Assembly: GCF_042683245.1 (NCBI RefSeq)
Contig: NZ_JBHUJB010000049.1
Coordinates: 1 to 64,000 of the forward strand
Length of the DNA stretch: 64,000 nucleotides
DNA from: Rubritalea tangerina
Lineage (GTDB): Bacteria; Verrucomicrobiota; Verrucomicrobiia; Verrucomicrobiales; Akkermansiaceae
Direction: 5' to 3'
The notes beneath the pieces are model-generated. The model did no database searches. It worked only from the letters and a program-made list of their open reading frames with translations, and was not told the DNA's origin. This document shows positions 7,948 through 16,967 of the stretch, piece by piece. Both the position numbers and the translations under genes were made by a program. Numbering within the stretch: the stretch's first letter is position 1; each line of letters begins with the position of its first letter.

Positions 7948-8760
7948 CTAAGTGTTAGAAGAAAGCTTGAAAAATTGATTTACGGTTTGCTCGGTGTGTT
8001 GGGCGAGTTGCTCGATGGATTCATTTCTGGCGTTTGCGATAGCATTAGCTATATGTGAGGTGAATGCGGGTTCATTGCGTTTCCCTCGGTGTGGAGTGGG
8101 TGCTAAGTAGGGGGAGTCGGTTTCTAACATAAATGTGCCAGCAGGAGCTAGAGTTGCGGCTTCTATGCAATCTTGAGCGGATTTGAAGGTGGAGATGCCA
8201 GTGAAGGAAACGAGGCCACCTAGATCTAGGATAGCTTGTGCGTTTTCCCATGGGCCGAGGAAGCAATGGAAGACCGCCTGCACGGAGTGAGCAAAGTCTT
8301 TATAGATTTCGACAGCATCATGGAGGGACTGGGCGCCGGAGCGATCTCGCGTATGGATGACGACATTCTTGTTGAGTTGTTGAGCGAGTTCGAAGTGTTG
8401 TTTCAGGAAGAGCCGTTGTCTTTGGTGGTAGTCGGCATCTGACCAGCCATCGGGAGCGGGGTGGAAGTAGTCGAGGCCTGTTTCGCCAATTGCGACACAC
8501 TTTGGGTGTTGGGCATAGTTGCGCAGGGTTGAGAGGTAATCATCAGGTGTGGAATGGACGTCACAGGGGTGAATACCAATGGCGCAGTGGACTTGAGGGA
8601 ATTGTTCTGCGATGGCGATGTTATCTGGGCAGTCCTCGAGCGAAGTGGCCAATGTGACCATTCTGTGGATGCCCACTGCTTGGGCGTTGTTGACTATTGT
8701 GGGGAGTTCATCGGGGGAGAATTTATGAGATGCGAGGTGGCAGTGAGAGTCCGTGAACAT
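7948..8760 (-). CDS. tatD: TatD-family metal-dependent hydrolase
   Basis: Amidohydrolase-fold metalloenzyme of the TatD family, which has 3'-5' exonuclease/DNase activity in E. coli and yeast. All metal-ligand blocks are visible: DSHCHL at the N terminus, GETGLDY, VIHTRDR, FHCFLG and LETDSPYLAP. 270 residues is the standard length. The ATG at 8760 lies two bases after the stop of sufE, so translation is probably coupled. Confidence 0.9.
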   Translation of the reverse strand: MFTDSHCHLASHKFSPDELPTIVNNAQAVGIHRMVTLATSLEDCPDNIAIAEQFPQVHCAIGIHPCDVHSTPDDYLSTLRNYAQHPKCVAIGETGLDYFHPAPDGWSDADYHQRQRLFLKQHFELAQQLNKNVVIHTRDRSGAQSLHDAVEIYKDFAHSVQAVFHCFLGPWENAQAILDLGGLVSFTGISTFKSAQDCIEAATLAPAGTFMLETDSPYLAPTPHRGKRNEPAFTSHIANAIANARNESIEQLAQHTEQTVNQFFKLSSNT

Positions 8761-8762
8761 GG

Positions 8763-9182
8763 TTACGCGTTTGATGTGAGTTCCAAGGCGCGTTGTTTCA
8801 TTTGGGTCGCCATGAGGTTTAGGGCATTGGCGCGTGTTGGGGCGAGGTGCTCTTTTAGGCCAGTTTGGTCGATGAAGCTCATGTCGGCAGTGAGGATGGT
8901 GTCTGCAGGCTCGTTGTCTAGAATTCTAACAAAGAGCGCGATCATGCCTTTTGTGATAAGAGAATCTGAGTCTGCGATGAAGCGGATGTTATCCCCTTCT
9001 TTGGAGGCTTCTAACCAAACTTGAGATTGGCATCCTTTGATGAGTCGGTCTTCGGTATGGAGCGATGAATCCATGGGGGAGAGTTTTTTGCCGAGGCCGA
9101 TGACGTATTCATAGCGTTCGGTCCAGTCTTGGAATAGGTTGAGTTCATCAAGGAGTTGTTGTTGTTTATCTGCGATGCTCAT
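8763..9182 (-). CDS. sufE: SufE-like sulfur acceptor
   Basis: Sulfur-transfer partner of cysteine desulfurase SufS in Fe-S cluster assembly. The acceptor cysteine is Cys51 in IKGCQSQVW, in the expected context, and the C-terminal helix pattern also fits. 139 residues is normal. It lies between ygfZ (21 bases upstream) and tatD (2 bases downstream). YgfZ also serves Fe-S enzymes, so the pairing makes functional sense. No sufBCDS genes are in the window. Confidence 0.9.
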   Translation of the reverse strand: MSIADKQQQLLDELNLFQDWTERYEYVIGLGKKLSPMDSSLHTEDRLIKGCQSQVWLEASKEGDNIRFIADSDSLITKGMIALFVRILDNEPADTILTADMSFIDQTGLKEHLAPTRANALNLMATQMKQRALELTSNA

Positions 9183-9203
9183 TGGAGTGAATGGTAAAAA
9201 AGG

Positions 9204-10028
9204 TTAGGAAATGACAGTGGCGGTGGCTGTGTCGGTTGTGAATGTGGAATGCTCTTGGAATTTTCTCTTCCGGTAGGCAAGAGCGATTTGTGTTTCGTTG
9301 ATAACGCAGGTGGAGGTTATGCTGCCTGCAGGTTTATCTGGAGTCGCGCCTTCACAGGTGAGTGGGGTGCCAGCTGGGGACGAATCTGTTAGTTTGAGGA
9401 GGACGAGGTGTCGGTTTGTTTTTCCTGCTGAGCGCATTCTTGAAATGACTTCTTGGCCTGTGTAGCAGCCTTTTGTGTAGGAGATGGCGCGTTGTTCGAG
9501 CCCTGCTTCAGGAGGGAGCGTGTCGTGGTCTAATTCGGCGCCCCAGAGTGGGATTTTGTGGCTGATTCTAGCCTTTTCGAGTTGGTCGGGTGTGGTGTTT
9601 GTTGGGGCTGGGTAATCGGGTGTGACGAGTTGGTCATAGCCATCTTGGCCGAAGCGTAAGCATGTCCAGGCATCGTTTGATGGTGGGGTTTCGGCAATGG
9701 TATGGAGTACTTTATATTGATCTGTGAGATCGGTGAGTTCGGCATCATCGGCAATGATGTAGCGGTCCAGTCGCATAAAGAGAGATTCTCTCAAGTCGAT
9801 GGGGCAATCAATGAGGAGAGCGTCTTCGTGTCGTCGAATGTAGCAATCTCCATCGAGTTTACCTTTGAAGTTCGTGACGAGTGCGTAGACGGCAGAGGTG
9901 GTGGATGCGAGGCTCACATCTTGTGTGCACTGGCCATTGAGGTAACGCTCAGCATCGGGGCCGGAGAGTTGGAAGATGGCGCGCGTGAGGAGGGCTTGGG
10001 AGCCAGAAGCTATGGTGAATGGCTGCAT
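9204..10028 (-). CDS. ygfZ: Folate-binding protein YgfZ (Fe-S cluster repair/assembly factor)
   Basis: GcvT-like fold protein of the YgfZ/IBA57 family, which uses folate to help mature or repair certain [4Fe-4S] enzymes such as MiaB. The signature KGCYTGQE is present with the conserved Cys188, and the N-terminal RYLNGQCTQD and TNFKGKLDGD segments are family-typical. 274 residues, ATG at 10028, five bases after the upstream dehydrogenase stop. Adjacent sufE supports a shared role in Fe-S metabolism. Confidence 0.87.
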   Translation of the reverse strand: MQPFTIASGSQALLTRAIFQLSGPDAERYLNGQCTQDVSLASTTSAVYALVTNFKGKLDGDCYIRRHEDALLIDCPIDLRESLFMRLDRYIIADDAELTDLTDQYKVLHTIAETPPSNDAWTCLRFGQDGYDQLVTPDYPAPTNTTPDQLEKARISHKIPLWGAELDHDTLPPEAGLEQRAISYTKGCYTGQEVISRMRSAGKTNRHLVLLKLTDSSPAGTPLTCEGATPDKPAGSITSTCVINETQIALAYRKRKFQEHSTFTTDTATATVIS

Positions 10029-10033
10029 GATTG

Positions 10034-10858
10034 TTAGAACTGTTTATAGAGTGCTGAGTAATCGAGGTCTGCGAAGCCTTCTTCACAGAGTGCGTTCATG
10101 GTGGCAGAAGTGGCTTCAGCAGCGGGAGTTTTGAGTTTGGCGGCTTTGGCGAGTTCTAGGGCAAAGACGGAATCTTTGCGCATGTTGTCGAGTGAGAAGT
10201 GGGTGTCGTAATCTCCTTGAGCCATTGTGGGGAGTTTCATGGCGGCTAGTGGTGAGCCACACGCATTGGAGAGGACGGCAGGGATGAAGGTTTGCTCTGA
10301 TACGCCGTGGGCTTTGGCAATGGCCATCGCTTCGGAGAGGGCTTGTACTGTTGTAGCCGAGATGAGGTTGGTGGCAATTTTTACGATTGTGGCTGTGCCG
10401 GTGGAGCCGAGATGGATAATTTCTTTGGAAGTGACTTCAAGGATGGGACGGAGAGTGTCGATGAGTGTGCTATCACCTGCTGCGTAGTAGACGAGTTCGC
10501 CATTTTGGGCTGCAACTTTTGAGCCAGTGAAGGGGGCGTCTAGGAATGGGATGTTGAGTTTTGAGCATTGTTCCGCGAGCCATTCAGTGGTTTCTAAGTC
10601 CACTGTGGAGTGGTTCACAAGGATGTGGTTTGGGGTAAGCTCATGACGCAGGGATTCAAATGTTTCTCTGCAGGCGACGCCGTCTTTAAGGTAGAAGCAA
10701 AGTAGCTGTGATGCTTTGGCGGCTTGAGCTGGAGAATCGGCGGAGTCGGGACGGCCCTTAGGGGTGCGATTCCAGGTGGTGACTGAATGGCCAGCGGCAG
10801 TGAGATTGTCTGCGCATCGAGCTCCAATGATACCGAGTCCAAAAACTGAAATGTTCAT
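10034..10858 (-). CDS. NAD(P)-dependent beta-hydroxyacid dehydrogenase (3-hydroxyisobutyrate dehydrogenase family)
   Basis: Rossmann N-terminal domain with the dinucleotide motif GLGIIG (residues 7-12) and an adjacent TWNRTP that suggests NADP preference. An all-helical C-terminal domain carries the catalytic lysine in TIVKIATNLI. The GSKVAAQNG segment matches the substrate-binding loop. The family includes 3-hydroxyisobutyrate, tartronate semialdehyde and glyoxylate/succinic semialdehyde reductases; sequence reading alone does not settle the substrate. 274 residues; first gene of the apparent operon with ygfZ, sufE and tatD. Confidence 0.82.
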   Translation of the reverse strand: MNISVFGLGIIGARCADNLTAAGHSVTTWNRTPKGRPDSADSPAQAAKASQLLCFYLKDGVACRETFESLRHELTPNHILVNHSTVDLETTEWLAEQCSKLNIPFLDAPFTGSKVAAQNGELVYYAAGDSTLIDTLRPILEVTSKEIIHLGSTGTATIVKIATNLISATTVQALSEAMAIAKAHGVSEQTFIPAVLSNACGSPLAAMKLPTMAQGDYDTHFSLDNMRKDSVFALELAKAAKLKTPAAEATSATMNALCEEGFADLDYSALYKQF

Positions 10859-10920
10859 GGCTCTAAGTCAGCATAGAGCGGCGGACATGCAAGGGGGAAG
10901 TGTAGAGAATATGGTGACTG

Positions 10921-11754
10921 TTATTGTCCGCGCGAGAGAGCGAGTTTTGCGAGGCGAGCACTTTGTTCGCGAATCTCTTTAACTTTGGCTTCAGTGGGTT
11001 CTTCGTCGGCAGCGAGCGTCATGGTGTTTTTGAGGCCCGAGCAGATTTCGCGGATTTCGACCATGTGCTTACGTTGGGAGACGCGGGGGTCGAGCGAGCC
11101 AAGGATGGCTTCGTAGTAGTCAGCGACGTCTTCTCTGAAGAGTTGGTTGGCTCTTTCTTCGGTAAAGTCGCGTTCTACTGCAAGTGAGGCGCATTCGAGG
11201 GCACGTGCCCAGCCACCGAGTGAGATGAGGTGTGCGAGGTCGGCATCACGGAGTTGTACGAGCTCGATCTCGACATCTTTTTGGGTTGCGGCGAGTTCTT
11301 CTTTGAGTGCTTCAGGGCGGTTATTTTTTGCGTGGTCGAGGAGAGAGGCTGCGTGGCGGTTGACACGTTCACCCGCACCGAGGGCTTTTCCGTAGCGTGA
11401 GAGTTCTTTAGCGATTCCTTCGATGTCATTGAGCGTGTTATTTTGCACGGCGAGGAAACCTTCAGCGATGAGGAAGCCGATTTCTAGAGAGAGGTCAGAG
11501 CGGTCCAAGGGCATTCTCTTCGGGAGCTCATGTTTCGTTTCTTTGACAGGCAGCGGGGAAAGTTGTGCGAGATCATCGAAGATGAGGCGGATTGAGGGAG
11601 CAGTGAACTCGTTGACGCCGAGTTCTTCACGCACATGTGGGTCATCGATGAGGTCAGCAGGGAGGACGGGTTCTTTGTTATTCTCATCCTGAGCAGGGGT
11701 GAGCTGAGGAGCGAGGAGGAAAGCTGCTAGAGCCCATGATGTTGAGAATTTCAT
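10921..11754 (-). CDS. Exported helical protein of unknown function
   Basis: Not recognised. Starting at ATG 11754 (MKFSTSW) it has a clear signal peptide ending around ALAAFLLAPQLTPAQ, then about 255 mostly helical, charged residues without cysteines or known motifs. The frame is open upstream to 11877, but that part looks like untranslated leader. It lies 62 bases upstream of the dehydrogenase gene on the same strand and is divergent from the glycosyltransferase gene at 11934. Confidence 0.6.
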   Translation of the reverse strand: MKFSTSWALAAFLLAPQLTPAQDENNKEPVLPADLIDDPHVREELGVNEFTAPSIRLIFDDLAQLSPLPVKETKHELPKRMPLDRSDLSLEIGFLIAEGFLAVQNNTLNDIEGIAKELSRYGKALGAGERVNRHAASLLDHAKNNRPEALKEELAATQKDVEIELVQLRDADLAHLISLGGWARALECASLAVERDFTEERANQLFREDVADYYEAILGSLDPRVSQRKHMVEIREICSGLKNTMTLAADEEPTEAKVKEIREQSARLAKLALSRGQ

Positions 11755-11933
11755 AGAACAAGATAAGCACAGATCTAGCGGAATTGGCAAACCAAAGATG
11801 TTGAGAAATCGATGATAGCGTGGTTGTTGGAGGCTGGAACTATGAATTGACATTGTATCTGCATTAGTGCATTGCATTCAGCGGACTAGCCATTCTCAAC
11901 GAGTGTGGCCCTCATAAACGCCCATCTATTGCT

Positions 11934-13463
11934 ATGTTGAATTGGATCTGGTACATCTCCTACTTTCTTGTGCTCTTTTGCTTAGCTGGCTATGGCTTCC
12001 ATCGCTTGACGACGTTGTATTTGTATTTAAAGCACGCCAAGGATGTGCCGGTACCGATGCGTCGTTATGAAGAAGACGAGCTACCAGTGATCACGATGCA
12101 GCTGCCTTGTTTCAACGAATTGCACGTGATTGAGCGCTTAATTGATCATGTGTCTGCGTTGGATTACCCCAAGGATAAGCTACAGATTCAGATCTTAGAC
12201 GATTCTACAGACGAGACGGTGGATATCTGCAAGGCGCAGATTGAGCGTTTGCATAGGATGGGGTTCGATGCTGAATACATCCACCGCACTGACCGCACGG
12301 GCTTCAAAGCAGGGGCATTGGAAAATGGTACCCGCAGTGCGAAGGGAGAGTTTTTGTTTATTCTCGATGCTGATTTTGCTCCAAATCCAAGTGTGTTACG
12401 GGAGACGATTCATTTCTTTACGGACCCTAAGGTGGGGATGATTCAGACTCGTTGGGGGCATTTGAACCGTGAGTACAACATGCTGACACGTATTCAGGCC
12501 ATGTTTTTGGATGGCCACTTGGAGCTTGAGCAGACGGCAAGAAACCGGTCTGGGCGCTTTTTCACCTTCAATGGCACTGGCGGAATGTGGCGCAAGAGTT
12601 GCATTGAAGACGCGGGAGGTTGGGAGCATGACACTCTCACCGAGGACATGGATTTGAGTTACCGAGCGCAATTGAAAGGGTGGAATTTTGTTTTCTTAAA
12701 AGACATTGAGACACCTGCTGAGTTGCCGGTAGATATGGATGGCTTCAAGAGCCAGCAGCACCGTTGGACGAAGGGCTCGATACAATGCTGCAAGAAGTGT
12801 TTGGTGGATATTTGGCAGAGTGGATACCCGCTGAAGTGTAAACTGGAAGCGACTGCGCATCTGACATCCAATTTTGCGTACTTAGCTTTGATCGTGCTGT
12901 GTTTTCTTCTGTATCCAAAGCAGAACTACGGGCCACAGTGGGAGATTTTGGTGAAGTACCCATGGCTTGAACATTTCTTGAATGTCCCAATTTTCTTTTT
13001 CGGATCGGTATCAGTGGCGATGTTTTACCTGATGGCACAGAAGGCGTTGCGTCCGAAGACGTGGTATAAGGAGGTATTTTATCTTCCGATATTACTAGCA
13101 TTGGGTATTGGGATGTCAGTGAATAATGCCAAGGCGGTGATCGAAGCATTGTGTAACCACCAGACTGGTTTTGTGCGCACGCCGAAGTATGGAGTGGGTG
13201 AAGGTGGTCAAGCTGCTGCGGCGCCCGTCAAGTCTTCACGGTACAAGACAATGAAGTCGATGATGCCGTTGATTGAGTTTGCTTTTGCGATATTCTTCTC
13301 GGTAGTGGTTATTTCTAACTTTGTTGACGCTAAGTATCTTACTGCGGTGTTGCTTTCACCATTCCCGATTGGGTTCCTTTATACCTCAGTGCCATCGTTA
13401 TATCGGATGTTGCCTATCAATAGTAAGAATGAGGCCAATGCGATCGTAGACGAGGGCAAATAA
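11934..13463 (+). CDS. Processive family 2 glycosyltransferase (cellulose synthase-like)
   Basis: Membrane-bound inverting GT2 enzyme that probably polymerises and extrudes a beta-linked polysaccharide. One helix near residues 6-30 precedes the GT-A domain with QILDD (Asp89-90), DAD (145-147), TED (236-238) and QQHRW (274-278), the full D, DxD, TED, QxxRW set of processive synthases. Four or five membrane helices follow. The layout resembles CslA (glucomannan) and bacterial beta-glucan synthases rather than BcsA, since there is no PilZ domain. The gene is followed after three bases by an L,D-transpeptidase. Sugar donor and product are unknown. Confidence 0.85.
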   Translation: MLNWIWYISYFLVLFCLAGYGFHRLTTLYLYLKHAKDVPVPMRRYEEDELPVITMQLPCFNELHVIERLIDHVSALDYPKDKLQIQILDDSTDETVDICKAQIERLHRMGFDAEYIHRTDRTGFKAGALENGTRSAKGEFLFILDADFAPNPSVLRETIHFFTDPKVGMIQTRWGHLNREYNMLTRIQAMFLDGHLELEQTARNRSGRFFTFNGTGGMWRKSCIEDAGGWEHDTLTEDMDLSYRAQLKGWNFVFLKDIETPAELPVDMDGFKSQQHRWTKGSIQCCKKCLVDIWQSGYPLKCKLEATAHLTSNFAYLALIVLCFLLYPKQNYGPQWEILVKYPWLEHFLNVPIFFFGSVSVAMFYLMAQKALRPKTWYKEVFYLPILLALGIGMSVNNAKAVIEALCNHQTGFVRTPKYGVGEGGQAAAAPVKSSRYKTMKSMMPLIEFAFAIFFSVVVISNFVDAKYLTAVLLSPFPIGFLYTSVPSLYRMLPINSKNEANAIVDEGK

Positions 13464-13466
13464 GCT

Positions 13467-14093
13467 ATGATTTCTCGTATATTACTCATCTGCATTGCTG
13501 GTTTACTGCCCTTATTCAATAGTTGTACCCAGACTCTGGACGTCAATCAGAGTAAGATGCTGGTGAGTGTGAAGGATCAGAAAATGTTGCTCACACAGCA
13601 TGGTAAGCCGATCAAATCGTATAAGATCTCTACGTCGAAGTTTGGTTTGGGGGATACCCCGCGCAGCATGCGCACGCCACTGGGGACGATGCAGGTGGCT
13701 AAGAAGATTGGACACGGCCAACCTAAGGGGGCGGTCTTTAAGTCACGGAGACCTACTGGTGAGGTGCTTCCGCCGAATGCACCAGGGCGAGACCCGATTG
13801 TGACGCGCATCATGTGGTTGAAAGGCACTGAGAGACGCAACAAGAATGCTTTCGAGAGGTACATTTATATTCATGGGACACCTGAGGAGCGACGTATTGG
13901 GCAAAAAGCGAGTTATGGATGTATTCGCATGACCTCGAGCGACATTGTTGATTTATATTCTCGGATTGGAGTGAATGCTGAAGTGAAGGTAATCAAGGGT
14001 TCACTGGAGGATTCATCACAAGGTCGGAAGTATGCCCGGATGTCTCGTATTGAGGAGAAGCAAGCTGCTGAGGGGGCGGACAAGAACGCCTAG
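13467..14093 (+). CDS. L,D-transpeptidase (YkuD domain) lipoprotein
   Basis: Signal peptide with a lipobox-like LFNSC (Cys20), then a YkuD catalytic domain. Its active-site pattern is His136 in YIHGTPEE and Cys152 in SYGCIRM, as expected for enzymes that make 3-3 peptidoglycan crosslinks or attach proteins to peptidoglycan. The C-terminal 35 residues are charged and look disordered. Separated from the upstream glycosyltransferase by three bases, so co-translated; a cell-envelope task is likely for both. Confidence 0.87.
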   Translation: MISRILLICIAGLLPLFNSCTQTLDVNQSKMLVSVKDQKMLLTQHGKPIKSYKISTSKFGLGDTPRSMRTPLGTMQVAKKIGHGQPKGAVFKSRRPTGEVLPPNAPGRDPIVTRIMWLKGTERRNKNAFERYIYIHGTPEERRIGQKASYGCIRMTSSDIVDLYSRIGVNAEVKVIKGSLEDSSQGRKYARMSRIEEKQAAEGADKNA

Positions 14094-14138
14094 ATGCGGG
14101 GTGGTGGTACAAAAATGCGACTTCCACGACTCAAATGC

Positions 14139-14166
14139 TTGACAAGATGTTCGAGATGATTAGTTT
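14139..14166 (+). promoter_or_regulatory. Candidate sigma-70 promoter of rpsT
   Basis: TTGACA (14139-14144), a 16-bp spacer, then TAGTTT (14161-14166). This places a start site about 50 bases upstream of rpsT. The same TAGTTT -10 element is seen at the exopolysaccharide locus. Confidence 0.5.
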
Positions 14167-14221
14167 TCCCGCCCCGGCCTGCAACGCCGAACTTTTCTAA
14201 ACAATTTCACATTACAAAAAC

Positions 14222-14491
14222 ATGGCTAACTCAAAGCAAGCACTCAAGCGCGTTCGTCAGAATGCAAAGCGTAACACAATCAACTCCGCTCTCAAGAGCC
14301 GCGTAAAGACTCTTCGTAAGAACTCAATTACCGCAGCAGCAGAGGGTAACACTGAAGCCGCACAGAAGGCATTTTCTCAATTTGCTTCCGCAGTAGACAA
14401 GTGCGCTAAGAAGAACATTTTCCACAAGAACAAGGCTGCAAACCTCAAGAGCAAGACAGTTAAAGCAATCAAGGCTGCTCAAGCTGCTTAA
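14222..14491 (+). CDS. rpsT: 30S ribosomal protein bS20
   Basis: 89-residue, Lys/Ala-rich helical protein. It begins MANSKQALKRVRQNAKR and ends with the conserved HKNKAANLKSKTVKAI helix, diagnostic of bS20, which binds the 5' domain of 16S rRNA. Monocistronic: promoter-like sequence upstream, terminator hairpin downstream. Confidence 0.96.
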   Translation: MANSKQALKRVRQNAKRNTINSALKSRVKTLRKNSITAAAEGNTEAAQKAFSQFASAVDKCAKKNIFHKNKAANLKSKTVKAIKAAQAA

Positions 14492-14550
14492 TTGCTCATC
14501 CTTGCGCATTGCGGCAAGTAGCGGCAATTGCAGGCCTAAGCTATTTTTGA

Positions 14551-14579
14551 GAACGGAGGCAGATATGTCTCCGTTCTTT
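14551..14579 (+). terminator. Terminator of rpsT
   Basis: 8-bp stem GAACGGAG (14551-14558) / CTCCGTTC (14569-14576), 10-base loop, then a short TTT. The T-tract is weak. Confidence 0.6.
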
Positions 14580-14694
14580 GCGTTACAGATGGAGACAAAA
14601 CGTGCGAGAGATCTGCGCTAACAGGGCTTGCGCTTTTGGTGGAATACGCAAAGATAAAGGTAGAACGCACTGAAGGTGCCACTAAAGAAAGACT

Positions 14695-14925
14695 ATGAAA
14701 GACTCCGTAAGCATTGCTCGTCAGAAGAAAGCACAAGAGATCGCGACTAATCCAAGTGCCTACAAGGTGTGTGAAGGTTGTGATTCCATTGTGGGGTCTG
14801 GCGCAGTGACTTGTCCGAACTGCCACGGTTATCGTTTTGATGCTGAACCTGAGCGTGTTGTGGATCAGGCTATCTTTCTAGGTGCACGCAAGCAAACCTC
14901 GGTAACTGTCGAGGATTTGGCATAG
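14695..14925 (+). CDS. Small zinc-ribbon protein
   Basis: 76 residues with two Cys-x-x-Cys knuckles (CEGC and CPNC, about residues 26-42) forming a probable zinc ribbon, flanked by a short N-terminal helix and a C-terminal tail. No enzyme motif. Function unknown; ribbons of this size often bind nucleic acid or partner proteins. It lies between rpsT and pdxA on the same strand with separate leaders. Confidence 0.65.
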   Translation: MKDSVSIARQKKAQEIATNPSAYKVCEGCDSIVGSGAVTCPNCHGYRFDAEPERVVDQAIFLGARKQTSVTVEDLA

Positions 14926-14966
14926 TTGTGGTGATTTCGATCACAGCGTAGAGTGAGGAGGAAGCG

Positions 14967-15836
14967 GTGAAGACAATTGGAATCACTTGGGGTGACCAAG
15001 CGGGTGTGGGGCCCGAGGTTATAGAGGCAGCTCTTGGTGCTATTGAGCTTCCAGAGGGGGTGGTTGTGGAGATGGTTGGGCCACGCTTGGATGGAGTCGA
15101 GTCGGGCAAACCGAGCTTGGAGACTGCGCGTGCGGCTTTGGATGCTCTAGAAGAAGGGGCGGCAAAGCTGAAATCTGGAGAGATTGATGCGATAGTGACT
15201 GGCCCAGTGGCAAAGGAAGGTTTGCATTCGCTAGGCTTTGATTTTCCAGGACAGACGGAGTTTTTTGCAGAGCGTTTGGGATGTCCGAATCATGCGATGT
15301 GTTTGACTGGGGAGCATTTGACGGTGGCATTGGTTACGGTTCACGTGGCGTTATCGCAAGTACCTCGTTTAGTGACTCAGGAGGAGATAGTACGAGTGGG
15401 GCATTTATTGGCGGAATTTTGTCGTCAACGTGGTCGGCAGAGGCCGCGTATTGCGGTATGTGGTTTGAACCCGCACGCTAGTGAGAATGGGGCATTTGGA
15501 CATGAAGACCGTGAGGTAGTAGCCCCTGCTATTGCTCAGCTCAATGAGGAAGCTGATGTCGCAGTATTTTCGGGTCCACATTCGGCGGATACGGTATTTG
15601 GTCACGCGGTCCAGGGGGAATATGATGCGGTTTTATGTATGTATCACGACCAAGGCTTGATTCCGCTCAAGCTGTTGGATTTTGATACGGGGGTGAACAC
15701 GACATTGGGGCTGCCGCGACCACGTACGAGTCCTGACCACGGAACTGCTTTTGCGATAGCCGGGAAGGGGATTGCAAAGCACTCATCGATGCAGCATGCT
15801 ATTGAGCTAGCCATTGAATTGGTGCAGGCTCAGTAG
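14967..15836 (+). CDS. pdxA: 4-hydroxythreonine-4-phosphate dehydrogenase
   Basis: PdxA of the DXP-independent (E. coli-type) pyridoxal phosphate pathway. Recognisable blocks are TWGDQAGVGPEV, IVTGPVAKEG, FPGQTEFFAE, the metal ligand histidine in VHVALSQVP, and YHDQGLIPLKLL. 289 residues is about 40 shorter than E. coli PdxA; the missing part is the segment between the GVGPE motif and the ISxGK-type helix. GTG start at 14967 with GAGGAGGA upstream. Neighbouring panD is another cofactor-synthesis gene. Confidence 0.88.
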   Translation: MKTIGITWGDQAGVGPEVIEAALGAIELPEGVVVEMVGPRLDGVESGKPSLETARAALDALEEGAAKLKSGEIDAIVTGPVAKEGLHSLGFDFPGQTEFFAERLGCPNHAMCLTGEHLTVALVTVHVALSQVPRLVTQEEIVRVGHLLAEFCRQRGRQRPRIAVCGLNPHASENGAFGHEDREVVAPAIAQLNEEADVAVFSGPHSADTVFGHAVQGEYDAVLCMYHDQGLIPLKLLDFDTGVNTTLGLPRPRTSPDHGTAFAIAGKGIAKHSSMQHAIELAIELVQAQ

Positions 15837-15964
15837 TGGTTGTAGGGGCGTTCACATGTAGCGGGGCTGGTGGACTGGATGTGGCATTTGGTGTGATCTT
15901 GAGTGTGGGAGGGATCTGTGACAGAAAGGTTTGACTTTAGTGGGAAAGTGGTCATTGGTGCGGC

Positions 15965-16312
15965 ATGTTACGCAGTTTTTTGAAGTCAAAGATTCACCGT
16001 GCGATGTGCACTGATGGCGTGGTGGACTACGAAGGCAGCATTGAAATCCCACTCGATCTGATGGAGGCAGTAGACCTCATGCCAGGCGAGAAGGTCCTAG
16101 TGACCTCAGCAAGCAAGGGTGGAAGACTTGAGACTTATGCGCAAGCTGGACCAGCAGGTACAGGAAAGATCATTTTGAATGGCGGTGCGGCACATGTGAT
16201 TGGCAAAGGGGAGCGTATTACGATCATGGCCTTTGGTTTATCAGAATCTCCTGTGGAGCCGAAGAAGGTTGTCTGTAACGAGCAGAACGAGATCATCCGT
16301 CTCGGAAAATAA
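15965..16312 (+). CDS. panD: Aspartate 1-decarboxylase (proenzyme)
   Basis: Makes beta-alanine for pantothenate and CoA. KIHRAMCT matches the N-terminal strand. The self-cleavage site is Gly24-Ser25 in DYEGSIEI, at the standard position, so Ser25 becomes the pyruvoyl cofactor. GGAAHVIGKGERITIMAF matches the substrate-binding end of the fold. 115 residues, ATG at 15965. Confidence 0.9.
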   Translation: MLRSFLKSKIHRAMCTDGVVDYEGSIEIPLDLMEAVDLMPGEKVLVTSASKGGRLETYAQAGPAGTGKIILNGGAAHVIGKGERITIMAFGLSESPVEPKKVVCNEQNEIIRLGK

Positions 16313-16383
16313 TTCTATCCATTACCTGATGAGGCAAATCATGGCTTTACATTGAGTCGAATGCCTTCCATATTCCGCGTCCC

Positions 16384-16950
16384 ATGAATTCATTGATTTT
16401 AGCAGCGAGTGGCTTTGTCCCGATTGCGATTAATATTCTTCTCGTTATTTTAGTGGCAATCTGTCTGTTGCTCTGTCTTGTCATTCTGATGCAGCGTCCT
16501 AAGCAAGAAGGTCTTGGCGCCGCATTTGGTGGTGGTATGACGGATCAAGCTTTTGGAGCCAGAACTACCGATGTGTTACAAAAAGGCACTGTGTGGCTTG
16601 GTACTGTATTTTTCATTGTGGCCATGACTCTTCAGGTTTTGGTTGCAGCGCAGAATTCAGGGCAGAATATCGAGAAAGAGGTCATTGCTGATGCTGAGGA
16701 GCAAGCAAGCAACCCTGAAACTGCTGAGGAAGTCTCTCAGTTAGTGGAAGAGGTAGAAGCGCAAGAAGAGCCAGAGGCGCCAGCCGAAGAATCTACTGAG
16801 CCAGCGAATGTTCCTGTCGTACCTGCTGAAACTTCAACAGAAGAAGCGGCACCAGCTCAGGAAGAAGCGCCTGCGCAAGAAGAGACTTCTGAGTCTGCGA
16901 CCCCAGCAGCAAGTGAGGGAGAAGCAGCTGGCGAAGAGGCAGCTAAGTAA
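16384..16950 (+). CDS. secG: Preprotein translocase subunit SecG with acidic C-terminal extension
   Basis: Two membrane helices (about residues 10-35 and 65-90) joined by the SecG signature loop QRPKQEGLGAAFGGG, followed by FGARTTDVLQKGT. SecG supports protein passage through SecYE. After residue 95 there is a tail of about 90 residues made almost only of Glu, Ala, Pro, Ser and Thr, longer than the SecG core itself and probably disordered. The rhomboid protease gene follows after 17 bases. Confidence 0.87.
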   Translation: MNSLILAASGFVPIAINILLVILVAICLLLCLVILMQRPKQEGLGAAFGGGMTDQAFGARTTDVLQKGTVWLGTVFFIVAMTLQVLVAAQNSGQNIEKEVIADAEEQASNPETAEEVSQLVEEVEAQEEPEAPAEESTEPANVPVVPAETSTEEAAPAQEEAPAQEETSESATPAASEGEAAGEEAAK

Positions 16951-16967
16951 TTTTATCATCGGGGACC

